This document shows, one piece after another, positions 29,412-39,300 of a stretch of DNA of 46,179 bases (its first letter is position 1; each line of letters begins with the position of its first letter). Under the pieces are notes generated by a model. The model made no database searches and was not told the origin of the DNA. It worked only from the letters and a program-made list of their open reading frames with translations. The position numbers and the translations under genes are program-made. Origin of the DNA: Zygnema cylindricum (taxonomy: Eukaryota > Streptophyta > Zygnematophyceae > Zygnematales > Zygnemataceae); NCBI GenBank assembly GCA_037447655.1, contig JBBHKE010002659.1, positions 1 to 46,179 of the forward strand, in the 5' to 3' direction.

Positions 29412-29712
29412 TGTCGTGCATGAGAAGGAAGCAAGCAAACATGCATCACAACCGGCAAAGTCATGCTCACAAACATACACAACAACGGAAATAAATATGA
29501 AAAGTCAGAAAAATATATAAACCATGAGAAGGAACAAAGGTGAAAATGACCCAAGAAAGAAGGGAAAGAATACTCCCCTAGAGTGAAGTGAACCCAATAA
29601 TTCCCCCCCGCAGCTCCTTAGCCTGTGGAGGAGCTGGCCAACACAGCTGAGGGCCTGGAACAGATACGGAGGTAGCAATGGTCAACCGGGTTGAAAGATA
29701 ATGGAGAAGAGA
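29412..29712 (-). repeat. Extra copy of the 300-bp LTR end, two bases from the 3' LTR
   Basis: Matches 27883-28182 with about three differences. It is separated from the end of the neighbouring LTR only by GC, giving the near-palindromic junction CATGACAGCTGTCGTG at 29404-29419. It also supplies the last 30 or so codons of the protease reading frame. Confidence 0.8.
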
Positions 29713-31042
29713 GGCACTCCATGTAGAACCCTTGATCACCACCTGTACATGCATAAACACTCTGCAAACTCAACATCCCATTAGTATCACTATCCACCAC
29801 ATTTAGAATGTGTGGGAAGCCTTCGGTGTCGACGGTATGGATCCGTTCCGTGAAAAACGAGTCGCCATTGTCTTCCCGAAGTTCGTTACTGGAAAATGCA
29901 GGGAGAGCGGAAGCCAAATGTGCCATAATGGGCAACGGCTTGCGAGCAGAGACAAGAGGGAGGCAGATTTTTCGTCCCGGAAAATGAGAGGGACGGTAGG
30001 AGAAGGTCTGATCATGCATATCTACTCCCCCACCGATTCGGATGATAACATCCTGTCCCACTAAGCATTCGTAGTCGTTGGATTTGGTGACCAATGCTCG
30101 GACAGAAACCTCTACGGACTCACTCTCGGTTCCGTTGTGAAACTGAAAGACAAGCGGGTCCTTGGTAATTCGAAGCACCGACTCCGTGGTACCGGCTGAA
30201 GTAAGAAGCCGAGTAGACGTGGCTTGGAGCTTGTCTGCTGTCAGACCAAGCTTGAGCGCAAATCCGGATCTAAGGATCACAGGTTTGGCTCCGGTGTCCA
30301 TGAGAGGGAGAGAAGGAGAAACACCATTAACAGAGAAGGATATTCGAGAATTGTCCAGGAAACTGATGTGAGGATCAAGGTCACGGCGCTCATCCGCGGT
30401 AACCGGCTGAATGACTGAAAGACTACGGTTCAGTTGCAACGCCCTCAAAGCGGCGGCTGCAGCGAACTCGTCAACAAGGGGAGAGGTTTTGGGAACCTCA
30501 TTAGGAAAGGGAGAGGCCCTAAGGGCCTCATCAATCATGGCAGAAAGGATGCTTACTCGTTCCTTGACTCGATGTGCATCAAGTATGGTATTATCCAGAA
30601 TGGTGAGAGCTTCAGCCACAATGGAGGAAGCGGTGTCCGGGAGAGGAGAGAGAGATTCTTTCTCGAAAGAAAGTGGAATGCGGGAATTCTGTAATTTACC
30701 GTCCCGATTATGATCAAGGGATCCCTTATCGAAAGTGATTGCCCGTTGTTGGACCGTGGAATCCCGAAGGATTCGACCAACCAACGATGGCGTGTGGACG
30801 ACTGTCCTTGCCATCCCCGTGAACTGGGGTTTCATTTCGGCCATGAAGGCAGCGAATTGCTCCTTCTTCATGGCGGCCATCATGACTTGTAACTCGGCCT
30901 TTTTCCCTCTCTCTGCGAGAGGTCTTAGGCGGAGTCGCCTCTTTCTCTGTCTCGGAAGGAGGAGTGACCAGCTTGGCAGAACGGGCAGGAATTCCACCGT
31001 TCTGAATCTGATTCTGATACGAAAAATTAGGGTCCCTAACAT
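29618..31042 (-). CDS. Element G aspartic protease region (C-terminal part of a gag-pro polyprotein)
   Basis: 474-codon frame; real homology to the element begins near residue 40 (ERGKKAELQVMMAAMKKEQFAAF). A helical, Ala/Leu-rich stretch is at about 150-215. A retropepsin follows with catalytic D249-T250-G251 in LPLMDTGAKPVILRSGFA, a second strand LVTKSNDYECLVGQDVIIR typical of the domain, and a tail (SYRPSHFPGRKI). It overlaps the zinc-knuckle frame by about 317 bp in the +1 frame, so the first methionine is probably not used. Either a one-base change near 30920 broke one frame in two, or a frameshift joins them. The last 30 codons come from the extra LTR copy. No polymerase domain follows. 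Confidence 0.72.
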   Translation of the reverse strand: MLGTLIFRIRIRFRTVEFLPVLPSWSLLLPRQRKRRLRLRPLAERGKKAELQVMMAAMKKEQFAAFMAEMKPQFTGMARTVVHTPSLVGRILRDSTVQQRAITFDKGSLDHNRDGKLQNSRIPLSFEKESLSPLPDTASSIVAEALTILDNTILDAHRVKERVSILSAMIDEALRASPFPNEVPKTSPLVDEFAAAAALRALQLNRSLSVIQPVTADERRDLDPHISFLDNSRISFSVNGVSPSLPLMDTGAKPVILRSGFALKLGLTADKLQATSTRLLTSAGTTESVLRITKDPLVFQFHNGTESESVEVSVRALVTKSNDYECLVGQDVIIRIGGGVDMHDQTFSYRPSHFPGRKICLPLVSARKPLPIMAHLASALPAFSSNELREDNGDSFFTERIHTVDTEGFPHILNVVDSDTNGMLSLQSVYACTGGDQGFYMECLSSPLSFNPVDHCYLRICSRPSAVLASSSTG

Positions 31043-31640
31043 GGCAACGGTGGACGTAATGTCCTATGTGGTTGCAATGGGTGCATGTGGCCGACTTATC
31101 AGGGCACATGCGGGCATCATGCCCTGTGTTTCCACATCGAAAACACAATCGGTCCCTGGAATTAAATGGTGGATTTCCCATGGCCAGCGTCTTTGGAGGC
31201 CTATTATTGGGCCATGGGCTACTAGGTGGAGAAAGTGGGGAAGCGACTTCCGAACGATCATGAGCTTCCCACCAACATGATTGCATCTCATATTCTACCG
31301 CATATTGAGCGGCTTGATCAAATGTAAATTTCAGAACGTAAGTCTGAGTGAGATGACTTTGTATAAAACGTTTCGATTGATCTGGAAACTGTCCAACAAA
31401 TTTGTGAACAGCTTCCGCATCGGACATTAAGTCCGGTAAAGCTTCTCGCAGAGTCTCCATGCGAGCACGTAAAGCAGGCGCGGTTTCACCTGGTTTACGC
31501 GTGAAATTCATCAATTCTTTCACCTGATCGGGGTTTTGCATCCGATACTCGGCTTCTAAGAAATCGAACATAACAGATAGTGGATCCCGCAACGGAATAA
31601 TCATTCCTGGTCGTGCTGGGACAGCAGCACGAGCGGCCAT
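30726..31640 (-). CDS. Element G Gag, capsid C-terminus and two zinc knuckles
   Basis: 304-codon frame. Residues about 15-140 have the look of the retrotransposon Gag capsid domain (MNFTRKPGETAPALRARMETL, FIQSHL, AAQYAVEYE). Two CCHC knuckles follow at 166-179 (CFRCGNTGHDARMC) and 186-199 (CTHCNHIGHYVHRC), which bind the element RNA. The frame is in phase with the upstream piece 31659-32330, separated by one TAA (31659-31661) and seven codons, so the ATG at 31640 is probably internal. After about residue 240 it is likely out of the original frame (see the overlapping protease frame). The Gag is more Ty3/gypsy-like than copia-like by its two knuckles and capsid pattern, but this is tentative. 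Confidence 0.78.
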   Translation of the reverse strand: MAARAAVPARPGMIIPLRDPLSVMFDFLEAEYRMQNPDQVKELMNFTRKPGETAPALRARMETLREALPDLMSDAEAVHKFVGQFPDQSKRFIQSHLTQTYVLKFTFDQAAQYAVEYEMQSCWWEAHDRSEVASPLSPPSSPWPNNRPPKTLAMGNPPFNSRDRLCFRCGNTGHDARMCPDKSATCTHCNHIGHYVHRCHVRDPNFSYQNQIQNGGIPARSAKLVTPPSETEKEATPPKTSRREREKGRVTSHDGRHEEGAIRCLHGRNETPVHGDGKDSRPHAIVGWSNPSGFHGPTTGNHFR

Positions 31641-31658
31641 AGCATATTGGTGAGGAAT

Positions 31659-32330
31659 TTATGGGACCGCGGGAATTAGGACAACACCTTGGGCATCTAA
31701 GACCTCGGGAAAAGCGGCCTGGAATGGAATATCCGCTTGACCTATGACCTCGGGTGTACCAGCAAAAGGAGGGGAAAATTCCGTCATCGCAAGTATAACA
31801 TCATACTTGCGGGAATATAATGTAAGGGCCGAACCTCTGAGGTACCGGCCAAGAAGAGAAAATGCCACACGAAGATCAAATCGATCTTGATAGCGAAATG
31901 CCAAATCACGCATTTCGGTATTATAGAGCATACGGATATGGGATAAAGACATGGTATCCTTCATCCCTGAAAAACAAAATTGCATTTTCCCCATGCCCCC
32001 CTCTGAAGAGGAAGCCATGTCGTCAAAGGAAGAATGCACTAGTGGTTCCAAATTTGGACCAACCAAAAACGGATATGTGAGAGGATGGGAAAAGATTTCC
32101 TTTGAAAAGTCTCCTTCGATTCTATCTAGGGATGACCTAGAGGAAACTGAGGATAATGATGAGACTGTGGTCAATACTGACCGAACAGACGGAGATCTAG
32201 GGGCCGCAACCGAAACTGGTGCGTCCGTAGACTCGGAGAAACTAGAAAGATCTAACTGCGGTGGACGGAAAAATGTCCCGCCGCGGGTAGATCCGGATTG
32301 ATAACGTAAGTTATCCCAATCCGTGGGCAT
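31659..32330 (-). CDS. Element G Gag, N-terminal part
   Basis: 223-codon frame starting MPTDWDNLRYQSGSTRGG. It has a Ser/Thr-rich region (about 35-80), then a capsid-like helical segment containing SHIRMLYNTEMRDLAFRYQDRFD and FSLLGRYLRGSALTLYSRKYD, and ends in AVP just before a single TAA. The next codons continue in phase into 30726-31640, and CAA to TAA would be enough to explain the stop. The start is the first ATG after a 1.65-kb leader. Confidence 0.72.
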   Translation of the reverse strand: MPTDWDNLRYQSGSTRGGTFFRPPQLDLSSFSESTDAPVSVAAPRSPSVRSVLTTVSSLSSVSSRSSLDRIEGDFSKEIFSHPLTYPFLVGPNLEPLVHSSFDDMASSSEGGMGKMQFCFSGMKDTMSLSHIRMLYNTEMRDLAFRYQDRFDLRVAFSLLGRYLRGSALTLYSRKYDVILAMTEFSPPFAGTPEVIGQADIPFQAAFPEVLDAQGVVLIPAVP

Positions 32331-33985
32331 AAACGAAGAGAAAACCCTCGATTATGACTAAAATATCAAAACGAACTAACCGAGGTGCGTCAAGTGACAG
32401 GCCAATCCAGACAAAATAATTGAACACACGAAGTCTCTAGCAAGACCCGGTGGTCAGATCTAGCAAAAAGCGGGAATACCAAAACCTCTACCCTGCAAAC
32501 AATGGGGCAAGGCCGAAGGGCCAGATCTATAAAAACAAACAGAGAAACTATCCAGGCACCTTTCGGTGCAGATCTACAGCGGCACAGACAGAAAATTGTC
32601 TAAACAGTGCCACCAACGACAAGATTTATGAAAGGATATCCAATCCAGATAGTCACAGGGAAACTCAAGGCCACTCACGGCCAAATAGCATGCAAGGAAA
32701 ACAAGGAAAATGCAAATGCTCAAAAAGAAAGGTTCGTAATAGAACCAATCCACACGGAACCCCTACACGAGTGTCCAAATTACAAAGAAACGCTCCTGCA
32801 CCCGCAAGGCATCGTGATACTTACAAACACCTTTAATACTTTGGTGAGTACTAAAAGTGAACCGGACTTGGTCGAGGCAAGTTGGATTTTGCAGAGCTCC
32901 TTGGAATCGAACCCGCTCCGATTCCGAATAATCGTGTCAAAAACCACCGCTAAACACCAAAGCAATTAGTATCCTGCTAGGGTATGCGTATCAGCGCTAT
33001 GCCACGCTATACCCAACTATAAAGCAATGATAATTTAGGTTATAATTCGTGCAATTCCAATATATATGAATATATATTTTTATTTTGCTAAGTGTTCTGA
33101 ATGATTAAGGTTGGCAAGAGGAAAATAAAGAAAATATCAAATCCAACACAACCCAAACATCAACAAGATAGCAAATTAAGTTGCACCAAAGGAAAGAAAG
33201 ATAAGAAATATTCAGGAAAGTTCAAATAAAACACAAAATAAGGTAGGATTGGGCAAAAAGGTTTCTCAAACCCTAATACCACGCTGCAAAAATCAAAAAT
33301 CTGCGACCAAGGGATGGTAATATGCTGACCTAGGGTTAAGAATTCCAAAAAATAAACCCTAAATCCGCCCAAACCCTAAATCTGCGGCCAAAACCCTAAA
33401 TCTGCGGCCAAACCCTAATTTCGCAGATTAACCCTAAAAATCTGACACAAAATCAGACCTAAATTTGCAGACCAGAAATAGAGTGAAAGCAAGATAGAAG
33501 ACAAGAATTGAAAGCAAGAAAGAAGAAACCAAAAAACCAAAACAAAATGTTTTTATTTTTTTATAAAATAAAATTTATAAATTAAGTTATTTTTATAATA
33601 TATTTTCCCAATGCAAAACTGAAAACGAAAGCAAAAATAGAGAGAAAGTAGAATGAAACTTGTAGTAAAATAAAGCTAGATCAAAAGGAAAAAAAAACCA
33701 ACTCAAATAAAAGGTGGAAGAAAATCTAGAAATGAAAAAATAGATTTTATATTGAAAATAATGTAATTTTTATATATATATATTTTTTTTCCTTTAGCTT
33801 TATTTTATCACACAAAACTGAGAAGTAAAACTGAAAATGAAAGGTAAATAGGCAGGAAAATGGGAAGAAAAAAAACAAGAATAAAAACTGAATTTGAAAA
33901 GTAATATTTTTTTTTATGAATTATTTTTATAAAAATAAACTTTTAGAAAATGTGATTTTTAAAAAGTGGAGCCTTTTGGACAAGA
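32331..33985 (-). other. Non-coding leader of element G
   Basis: About 1.65 kb lies between the 5' LTR and gag. It has AT-rich DNA with TA and T runs (33540-33950), a telo-box cluster (33268-33418), and no convincing ORF on the sense strand. No sequence at the 5' LTR edge resembles either form of tRNA-iMet primer site, consistent with deletion or rearrangement at that junction. Confidence 0.55.
33354..33418. repeat. Cluster of telo-box motifs (AAACCCTAA)
   Basis: AAACCCTAA begins at 33354, 33371, 33391 and 33410, with a fifth at 33268. The middle copies are embedded in a 20-bp unit containing TCTGCGGCCA. AAACCCTAA is the plant telo-box and overlaps the plant telomere repeat, but the units are not a telomeric array. 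Confidence 0.7.
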
Positions 33986-35240
33986 ATACTCAGCCACAAG
34001 GTAGCCACTAGGCTCTTGGGTCTTCAACGTATTCTTTACAAGAGTTATCTCGTACGAAAGCAACGAAGCAAAATAAATAATTCCAACCAAAAACAAGGAA
34101 AACTCAAAATTCGGCCAAAATTCACCCTTCCATTCCCAACCGAAAATACCAACAACACAAAAACAAACACCCAAACCGTTCAGCTGTCCGTGGGAAGGGC
34201 AGCCGGATCCGGATGCTTCTCCACACGAACTCCAATCCACCACTTCCCAAAAATGACACAAGTTGGAGGGAAACCTTCCGGACTTGGCTTTGAGCCGCGT
34301 GGATTAAAAGCATGGGCAGAATTACAAGAGAGAATGTACGTAAACTATCTAGCCTCTACAGCTAGCTAGCAAAAGAAAGGAAAAATCTTGAGCAATCGGT
34401 GAGAGAGAGAGCAAGAGAAAAGCTCCGCCGCCAAGAGAAAATTCTTGTCCAAAAGCTAAATTCTCTAAGTCTGAGAATTAGGCTAAGTAAGAGCTACGCT
34501 AGGCCTAAGAAAAATTAGCCTACGTCTAGTCTACTTTACATGCATGAAACTACTAAAGATGTTGGCCAATAGGCGGCCAACATCGTCTGCCGTACGCTTG
34601 ACAAAATCCACTGTCCGAGGGTAAAAACCCTCCCTAACTACATGCGCGCGAACCTACATGGGTTCGCGACTTAAATAAATATATGTATCGAAGCGTCGCC
34701 CGGAAATCGCGATACGCCTCCAAAAGATACTTCACGTCGATACTCCCAAAATCGCGTGCATACGCACGAAACGAAACATACCGCACGAAACGAACCATAT
34801 CGCACGAAATAAAAGGTCTAGCACGAAATACTTGAAATCGCGTCACGTCGCCCAAACGATGTTTCGCGTCCAACTTCGAAAATCGTGTACCTACGCACGA
34901 AATGAAACATATCGCACGAAATTAGTACTACTCAATGAAACCTAAAAATATGAATCGGAATTAAATCGCACGTGAGAACGAAACTTATATATGCGTGCGA
35001 AAATCGTGCGTGCATGCATCAAACCGCGCGTGCATGCATAAAACCGCTTGTGCATGCATAAAACCGCGCGCGCGTGCCTTAAACTGCGCGTGCATACAAA
35101 ATACCGCGCGTGCGTGCAGAATACCGCGCGTGCGTGAGAAATAATGCGCGTGCGTGAGAAATACTGTGCGTGCGTGCAGAATACTGCGCGTGCGTGCATG
35201 ATAACGTGCGAGCGAGCCGCCGACACGATGCGGCATGACA
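33986..35240 (-). repeat. 5' LTR of element G (shorter form)
   Basis: 1,255 bp matching 28195-29409 at offset 5,791, with about 40 bp more because of two extra minisatellite units. It lacks the 300-bp end with the putative TATA box. It also contains repeated GCACGAAA motifs (about 34760-34920). Confidence 0.85.
35006..35205. repeat. Minisatellite, 10 x 20 bp, in the element G 5' LTR
   Basis: Ten 20-bp units in the same register as 29215-29374. The additional units and substitutions show expansion or contraction since the two LTRs were identical. Confidence 0.88.
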
Positions 35241-35411
35241 GGTGCCCTTAAACCCCCCACTCTCCCACCACCACTAACTGTGAGCTAAAAGGTGGAGGGG
35301 GGGAGTGGGAGTGGGGCTTTTGAAAAAAAATTGACCTATTGTCAACTTTGATATATCGCGGTAAAAATAAATCTAATTATCGGCCGATATAAGAGCTTAA
35401 TATCGCCATAT
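35241..35411. other. Short flank between elements G and E, with a G-rich hairpin
   Basis: C-rich DNA at 35253-35272 and G-rich DNA at 35291-35316 form an imperfect inverted repeat. The G-rich side (35297-35316) has four runs of three or more G with short loops, which fits the G-quadruplex pattern. No gene is present. Confidence 0.5.
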
Positions 35412-36378
35412 TGAGCTATAGTTTTATGATTGGCCCACAAAGGATCCAGCTTATGTTTAGCCTCTAGGATAAAGTTGTCCCTCTTGACTTTAACCCCAAA
35501 TAAGTGACATACGGTCAGGCAAGTGTTTTGACCAACCTCACCCATGAGATGGTTTGACTCCCTTAATCAGACACAATTTTTTTTTTGAATTTGCTCCCCT
35601 CAGCAGTTAGTTATGGCTGGCCAAAGATGGCTAATAAACACAAAAGGTCACTTAGAGAGAGGCGTCTCAAAAAATTCCTAAGTCCTAAATCCCTTTCTAA
35701 AACCTGTGCTATTGTTGTACCTTACCACTTAACGAATCATAAGATTATACAGTACAAGAAGGTAGAGATGCCGCTATACTACTTGTACCGCCATTGTACG
35801 ACATTGGCGTCCCGCTTATTCCTGTTGGTTTCTGAGCAATGGTCGCTCTCTCGTTATGCGTGCCGTTCATTTATGGTTTGCCACATGTCATCTGCCGATG
35901 TTAGCTCATAAAACGCCAAACGACCATTCCGGTGCAACAGCTCCACTATGAGCCATCTGATCTAAAATCGACATTTAATTACGCCCGTCTAAATTAAATG
36001 TCGTTTTGTGTACTTCGTTCTGTTTGTAAACCGTTATATTGAGTGTGTCTAATTGTACATCTTTAAAAAAAAAACATACCCCATGTAAGTAACTCTTCAT
36101 CAAGATCTAAGATAAGATGGACAGCTACGTTGTATGGCGGTCATCCTGTACGACGTAGGATCAAATCTTGATCTAATTGCCTATCTTTCGCAAGAATTTG
36201 TGCCTCTTCCTCCCTTTGTCTATCTTCCCGTCTGCCTAAGGTAGATGCCTAAGGCTGTCCGCCTAAAGCAGATATGGCTTTCTTTTAGTCCTCAATGACT
36301 GCGACAAGTATGAGAACTCAAATTACACCATTGACTGTCAAACAAAAGATAAAAATATGAAATACTTTTTTTACAACA
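35412..36378 (-). repeat. 3' LTR of element E
   Basis: About 967 bp. Shared blocks with the other copy include CCTCTAGGATAAA, CTTGACTTTAACCCCAAATAAG, AGTTATGGCTGGCCAAA and ATTAAATGTCGTTTTGTGTA. The outer end is approximate. Confidence 0.75.
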
Positions 36379-36391
36379 CTCCCTTTATTTT
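36379..36391 (-). other. Polypurine tract of element E
   Basis: AAAATAAAGGGAG on the minus strand, directly before the 3' LTR (TGTTGTAAAA). It is one base different from the tract of A-C. Confidence 0.75.
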
Positions 36392-39300
36392 ATAATCTAT
36401 CTTTTGCTTCAGTCCACAATTCTCCCTTAAAAATACTTAATTGGGAGAAGGCACCGGTTTGGTCATCTTATCTGCTACCATCTCCGCATCCGGTCTATAT
36501 TCCAAACTAATGATTTTGTTCTCAACCTTCTCTCTAACAAAGCTCAATCTGATATCCATGCGTCTTGCTTAGAATTGATCTTTTACAATTTGCTCCAATT
36601 GCAATTGCAACTTGATTATCACAAAATATTTATTGTACTCCATTCTTCATATAACCAAGTTATTGAAGCAATGATTTCAACCACATTAATTCGTTCACAA
36701 CTGAACAAGAGGCCATATACTCAGCCTCTACGGGGGACTGAGCAGTCACCTTTTGTTGCATACTTCTCGAACAACAAGCCCTATTCCCAACATACAACAC
36801 ATACCCAAATGTACACCTCCTCATTGGAGCATCCCCATAATTGGCATCACTCCAAGTGTTGATGTCAGTATTATCCCCCTCTAAATACAATCACAGATTT
36901 CGAGTTCCTATCAAGTACCGAACGACCCTCTTGGCTGCTTCACAATCTTTCTTATTAAGATCATTCAAGCTCTTACTTAATATTCTTACAGTTGCCATTA
37001 TATCAGGACCGGTACAACTCATAAAATAGATGAAGCTACCGACAACTTCTCTGTACGGAATATTTTGCATAAACTCCCATTTTTGTTGTCCTAACTCATC
37101 ATCTAAGACCACAACTCTCCCTTATGAACTTCCCTCATTTCCCTTCTTTATATTTATTGGAGTCATACAACTATTTGCTTTATCCATTTGAAAATTTTCA
37201 AGCGTGTTTCCGATTGCCTCTTTTTGAGTAAGTCTAATTTTTTTCTTCTCTTTATCCCTCTCCATCTGAGTTCCCAAAATATATTTTGCTTCCCCCAAAT
37301 CTTTTATTTTTAATGTACTATTTAGATCCCTTTTCAATGTTTTATTTTTCTCGATTGATTTACCCAAAACATAGACTTCAATGGAATTTATACCTTCCAC
37401 ATACTCAAATAGATAGATTGAATGATCCAAGCTCATTTGGACATATCCCAAATTTGTCAAAAGCTTGTCCAGTTTCTTGTTCCATTGGCGCGAAGCCTAC
37501 TTCAGTCCATAAAACGTCTTTATCAATATGCACACCTTGTTTTCTTCTCCTTCCTCCGCAAACCCTTCCGACTATCGCAAGAAGATCCCTTCTTCCAATT
37601 CTCCGTGTAAGAAATTTGTCTTGATGTCTATCTGGTGCACCGCCATGTCTTCCGCTGCCGTCAAACTTCGTAGAATTCGGACGGAGGGAAATCTAACAAT
37701 CGGAGTGAAGGTCTCTTCATAATCGGTCCCTTCCTTCTGTGTGAATCCTTTGACCACTAATGTGACCTTTTACTGCTCGATAGTGTATTCTAGATTTTAG
37801 CTTAAATACCCACTTGCATCTAATCGATTATATGTACGAAGGACAGTCCACTAGCTCCCATGTGTTTGTTTGCATAATGGAAGCCATTTCATTATTATTA
37901 GTTGTCATTGCTTTCAAATAAGTATGGGGTTCACTCAAATGTGACAGCTTAGTTACCTTATTATTCATTGGTCTTTCTTGAATTCTCTAGGTGCTTGTCC
38001 TCCCTCCTTCAAAATTTGATGCCGGAATGGAGGGTAATCTCGGATTTCTTTGAATGACTTCATATTCTCCATTATTCGTGGAGTCCATCTCCAGTTGTTC
38101 TCTCTTCCTCAATTTGAACCAAAAACTGTGGATCCAAAGAGAGTCGTTCTTAATCAAATTTTTTCCTTCATTTGTAAAGTCCAGCTGGTTGAACCAAAGT
38201 TTTGTTAAAAAAATATGAAATTAACTCATTTTTGGATTCAATACTAATTCGGACAGCTTTAGTATATTTAAAGGTATCTACTGACATTTCTTCATCGATA
38301 ACTATTATGTGTTTCACTAAGATGATATCATCTTTCTCGAGATCATAAATACATCCTTTTACATTTTCATCATATCTAAGTAAGTTCCCTGACTTTCTTT
38401 TTGCATCTAACTTCCAATCAAATTTTTGTGCATTTAGACTAAAAACTTGACTTCCGAACACCTTTAAGTGTGAGACATCCATTTTTCTTCCGGTCCATCT
38501 TTCATAGGGTGTTTGACCTTTCACCGACGGGTTAAGGACTTTGTTTCTAAGATAATTAGCACAGTTTATAGCTTCATCCCACAAGCGTTTTCTTATCTTT
38601 TTATATGATAGCATGCTACGAGCACTATCACTTAATGTTCGATCAAGTCTCTCGGCTACACAGTTTTGTTTCGGATTCTTTGGGACAGTATTTTGGTGTT
38701 GAACCCCTTCCTCTTTCAAAGAATCCTCAAATTGATCAAAAATATATTTTCCCCCCATTATCACTCCTCACTTTCTTTATTGGTGTCTCATGGAATTTCT
38801 CCCTCTATAATTTATACTCTTTAAAATTAGTCATTGTTTCAGATTTATTTTTCCAGAAATAGATTTTGGAATATCTAGACAAGTTATCAATAATAGTAAG
38901 GATAAATTTCTTCCCTCCTAATGACACTTTGGCATGTCCCAATATATCAGTATGAACTAGATTTATAACTTTTTTTTTAATGTTGCGGTTTTTGGGAAAG
39001 GTAATCTGTGGGCTTTACCTTGAGCACATCCACTACAGTCATCTATGGCCTCATTATCCCTAAACTGCATTCCCTCAACCACTCCTATCTTCTTCATTTC
39101 TTTTAGACTATCTAGATGCACATGCCCGAATTGTTTATGCCAAATCATCAAGCCACTTACACAAGCATAGTAAACTCCCGTCTTTCCATTACTCAAATTC
39201 AACCTAAACATTCTTTGGCTACCCAATTCAGCTGTGAGTTATGCTTCATCTTCATAGCTAGCAACAAAGACTCGTTTCTTTGTACTAGTCTCAAAACCTT

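Larger units (their letters stand above)
27883..35240 (-). mobile_element. Element G: non-autonomous LTR retrotransposon encoding only Gag and protease
   Basis: The 7,358-bp unit is bounded by long direct repeats that are about 99 percent identical apart from minisatellite copy number. GGTG flanks both outer ends (27879-27882 and 35241-35244), a possible target duplication. The ends read TGTCATGC (5') and GCACGACA (3') on the minus strand. The interior encodes a Gag with two CCHC knuckles and an aspartic protease, but no reverse transcriptase, RNase H or integrase anywhere in its 4.3 kb. It would have to move using enzymes from another element. It is rearranged: the 3' LTR (27883-29409) carries a 300-bp segment missing from the 5' LTR but duplicated at 29412-29712. 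Confidence 0.8.

Noticed and set aside
29181-29554. Several overlapping ORFs encoding repetitive Cys/Ala/Arg/His peptides in the element G LTRs
   Set aside because: They are translations of the 20-bp minisatellite. Because 20 is not a multiple of 3, all frames stay similar and open; there is no start context or domain.
32450-32836. 128-codon plus-strand ORF in the element G leader
   Set aside because: Antisense, basic and low complexity, no domain recognised; likely chance.
33354-33440. Interstitial telomere array
   Set aside because: AAACCCTAA motifs are separated by unrelated bases at 17-20-bp spacing, not head-to-tail heptamers.
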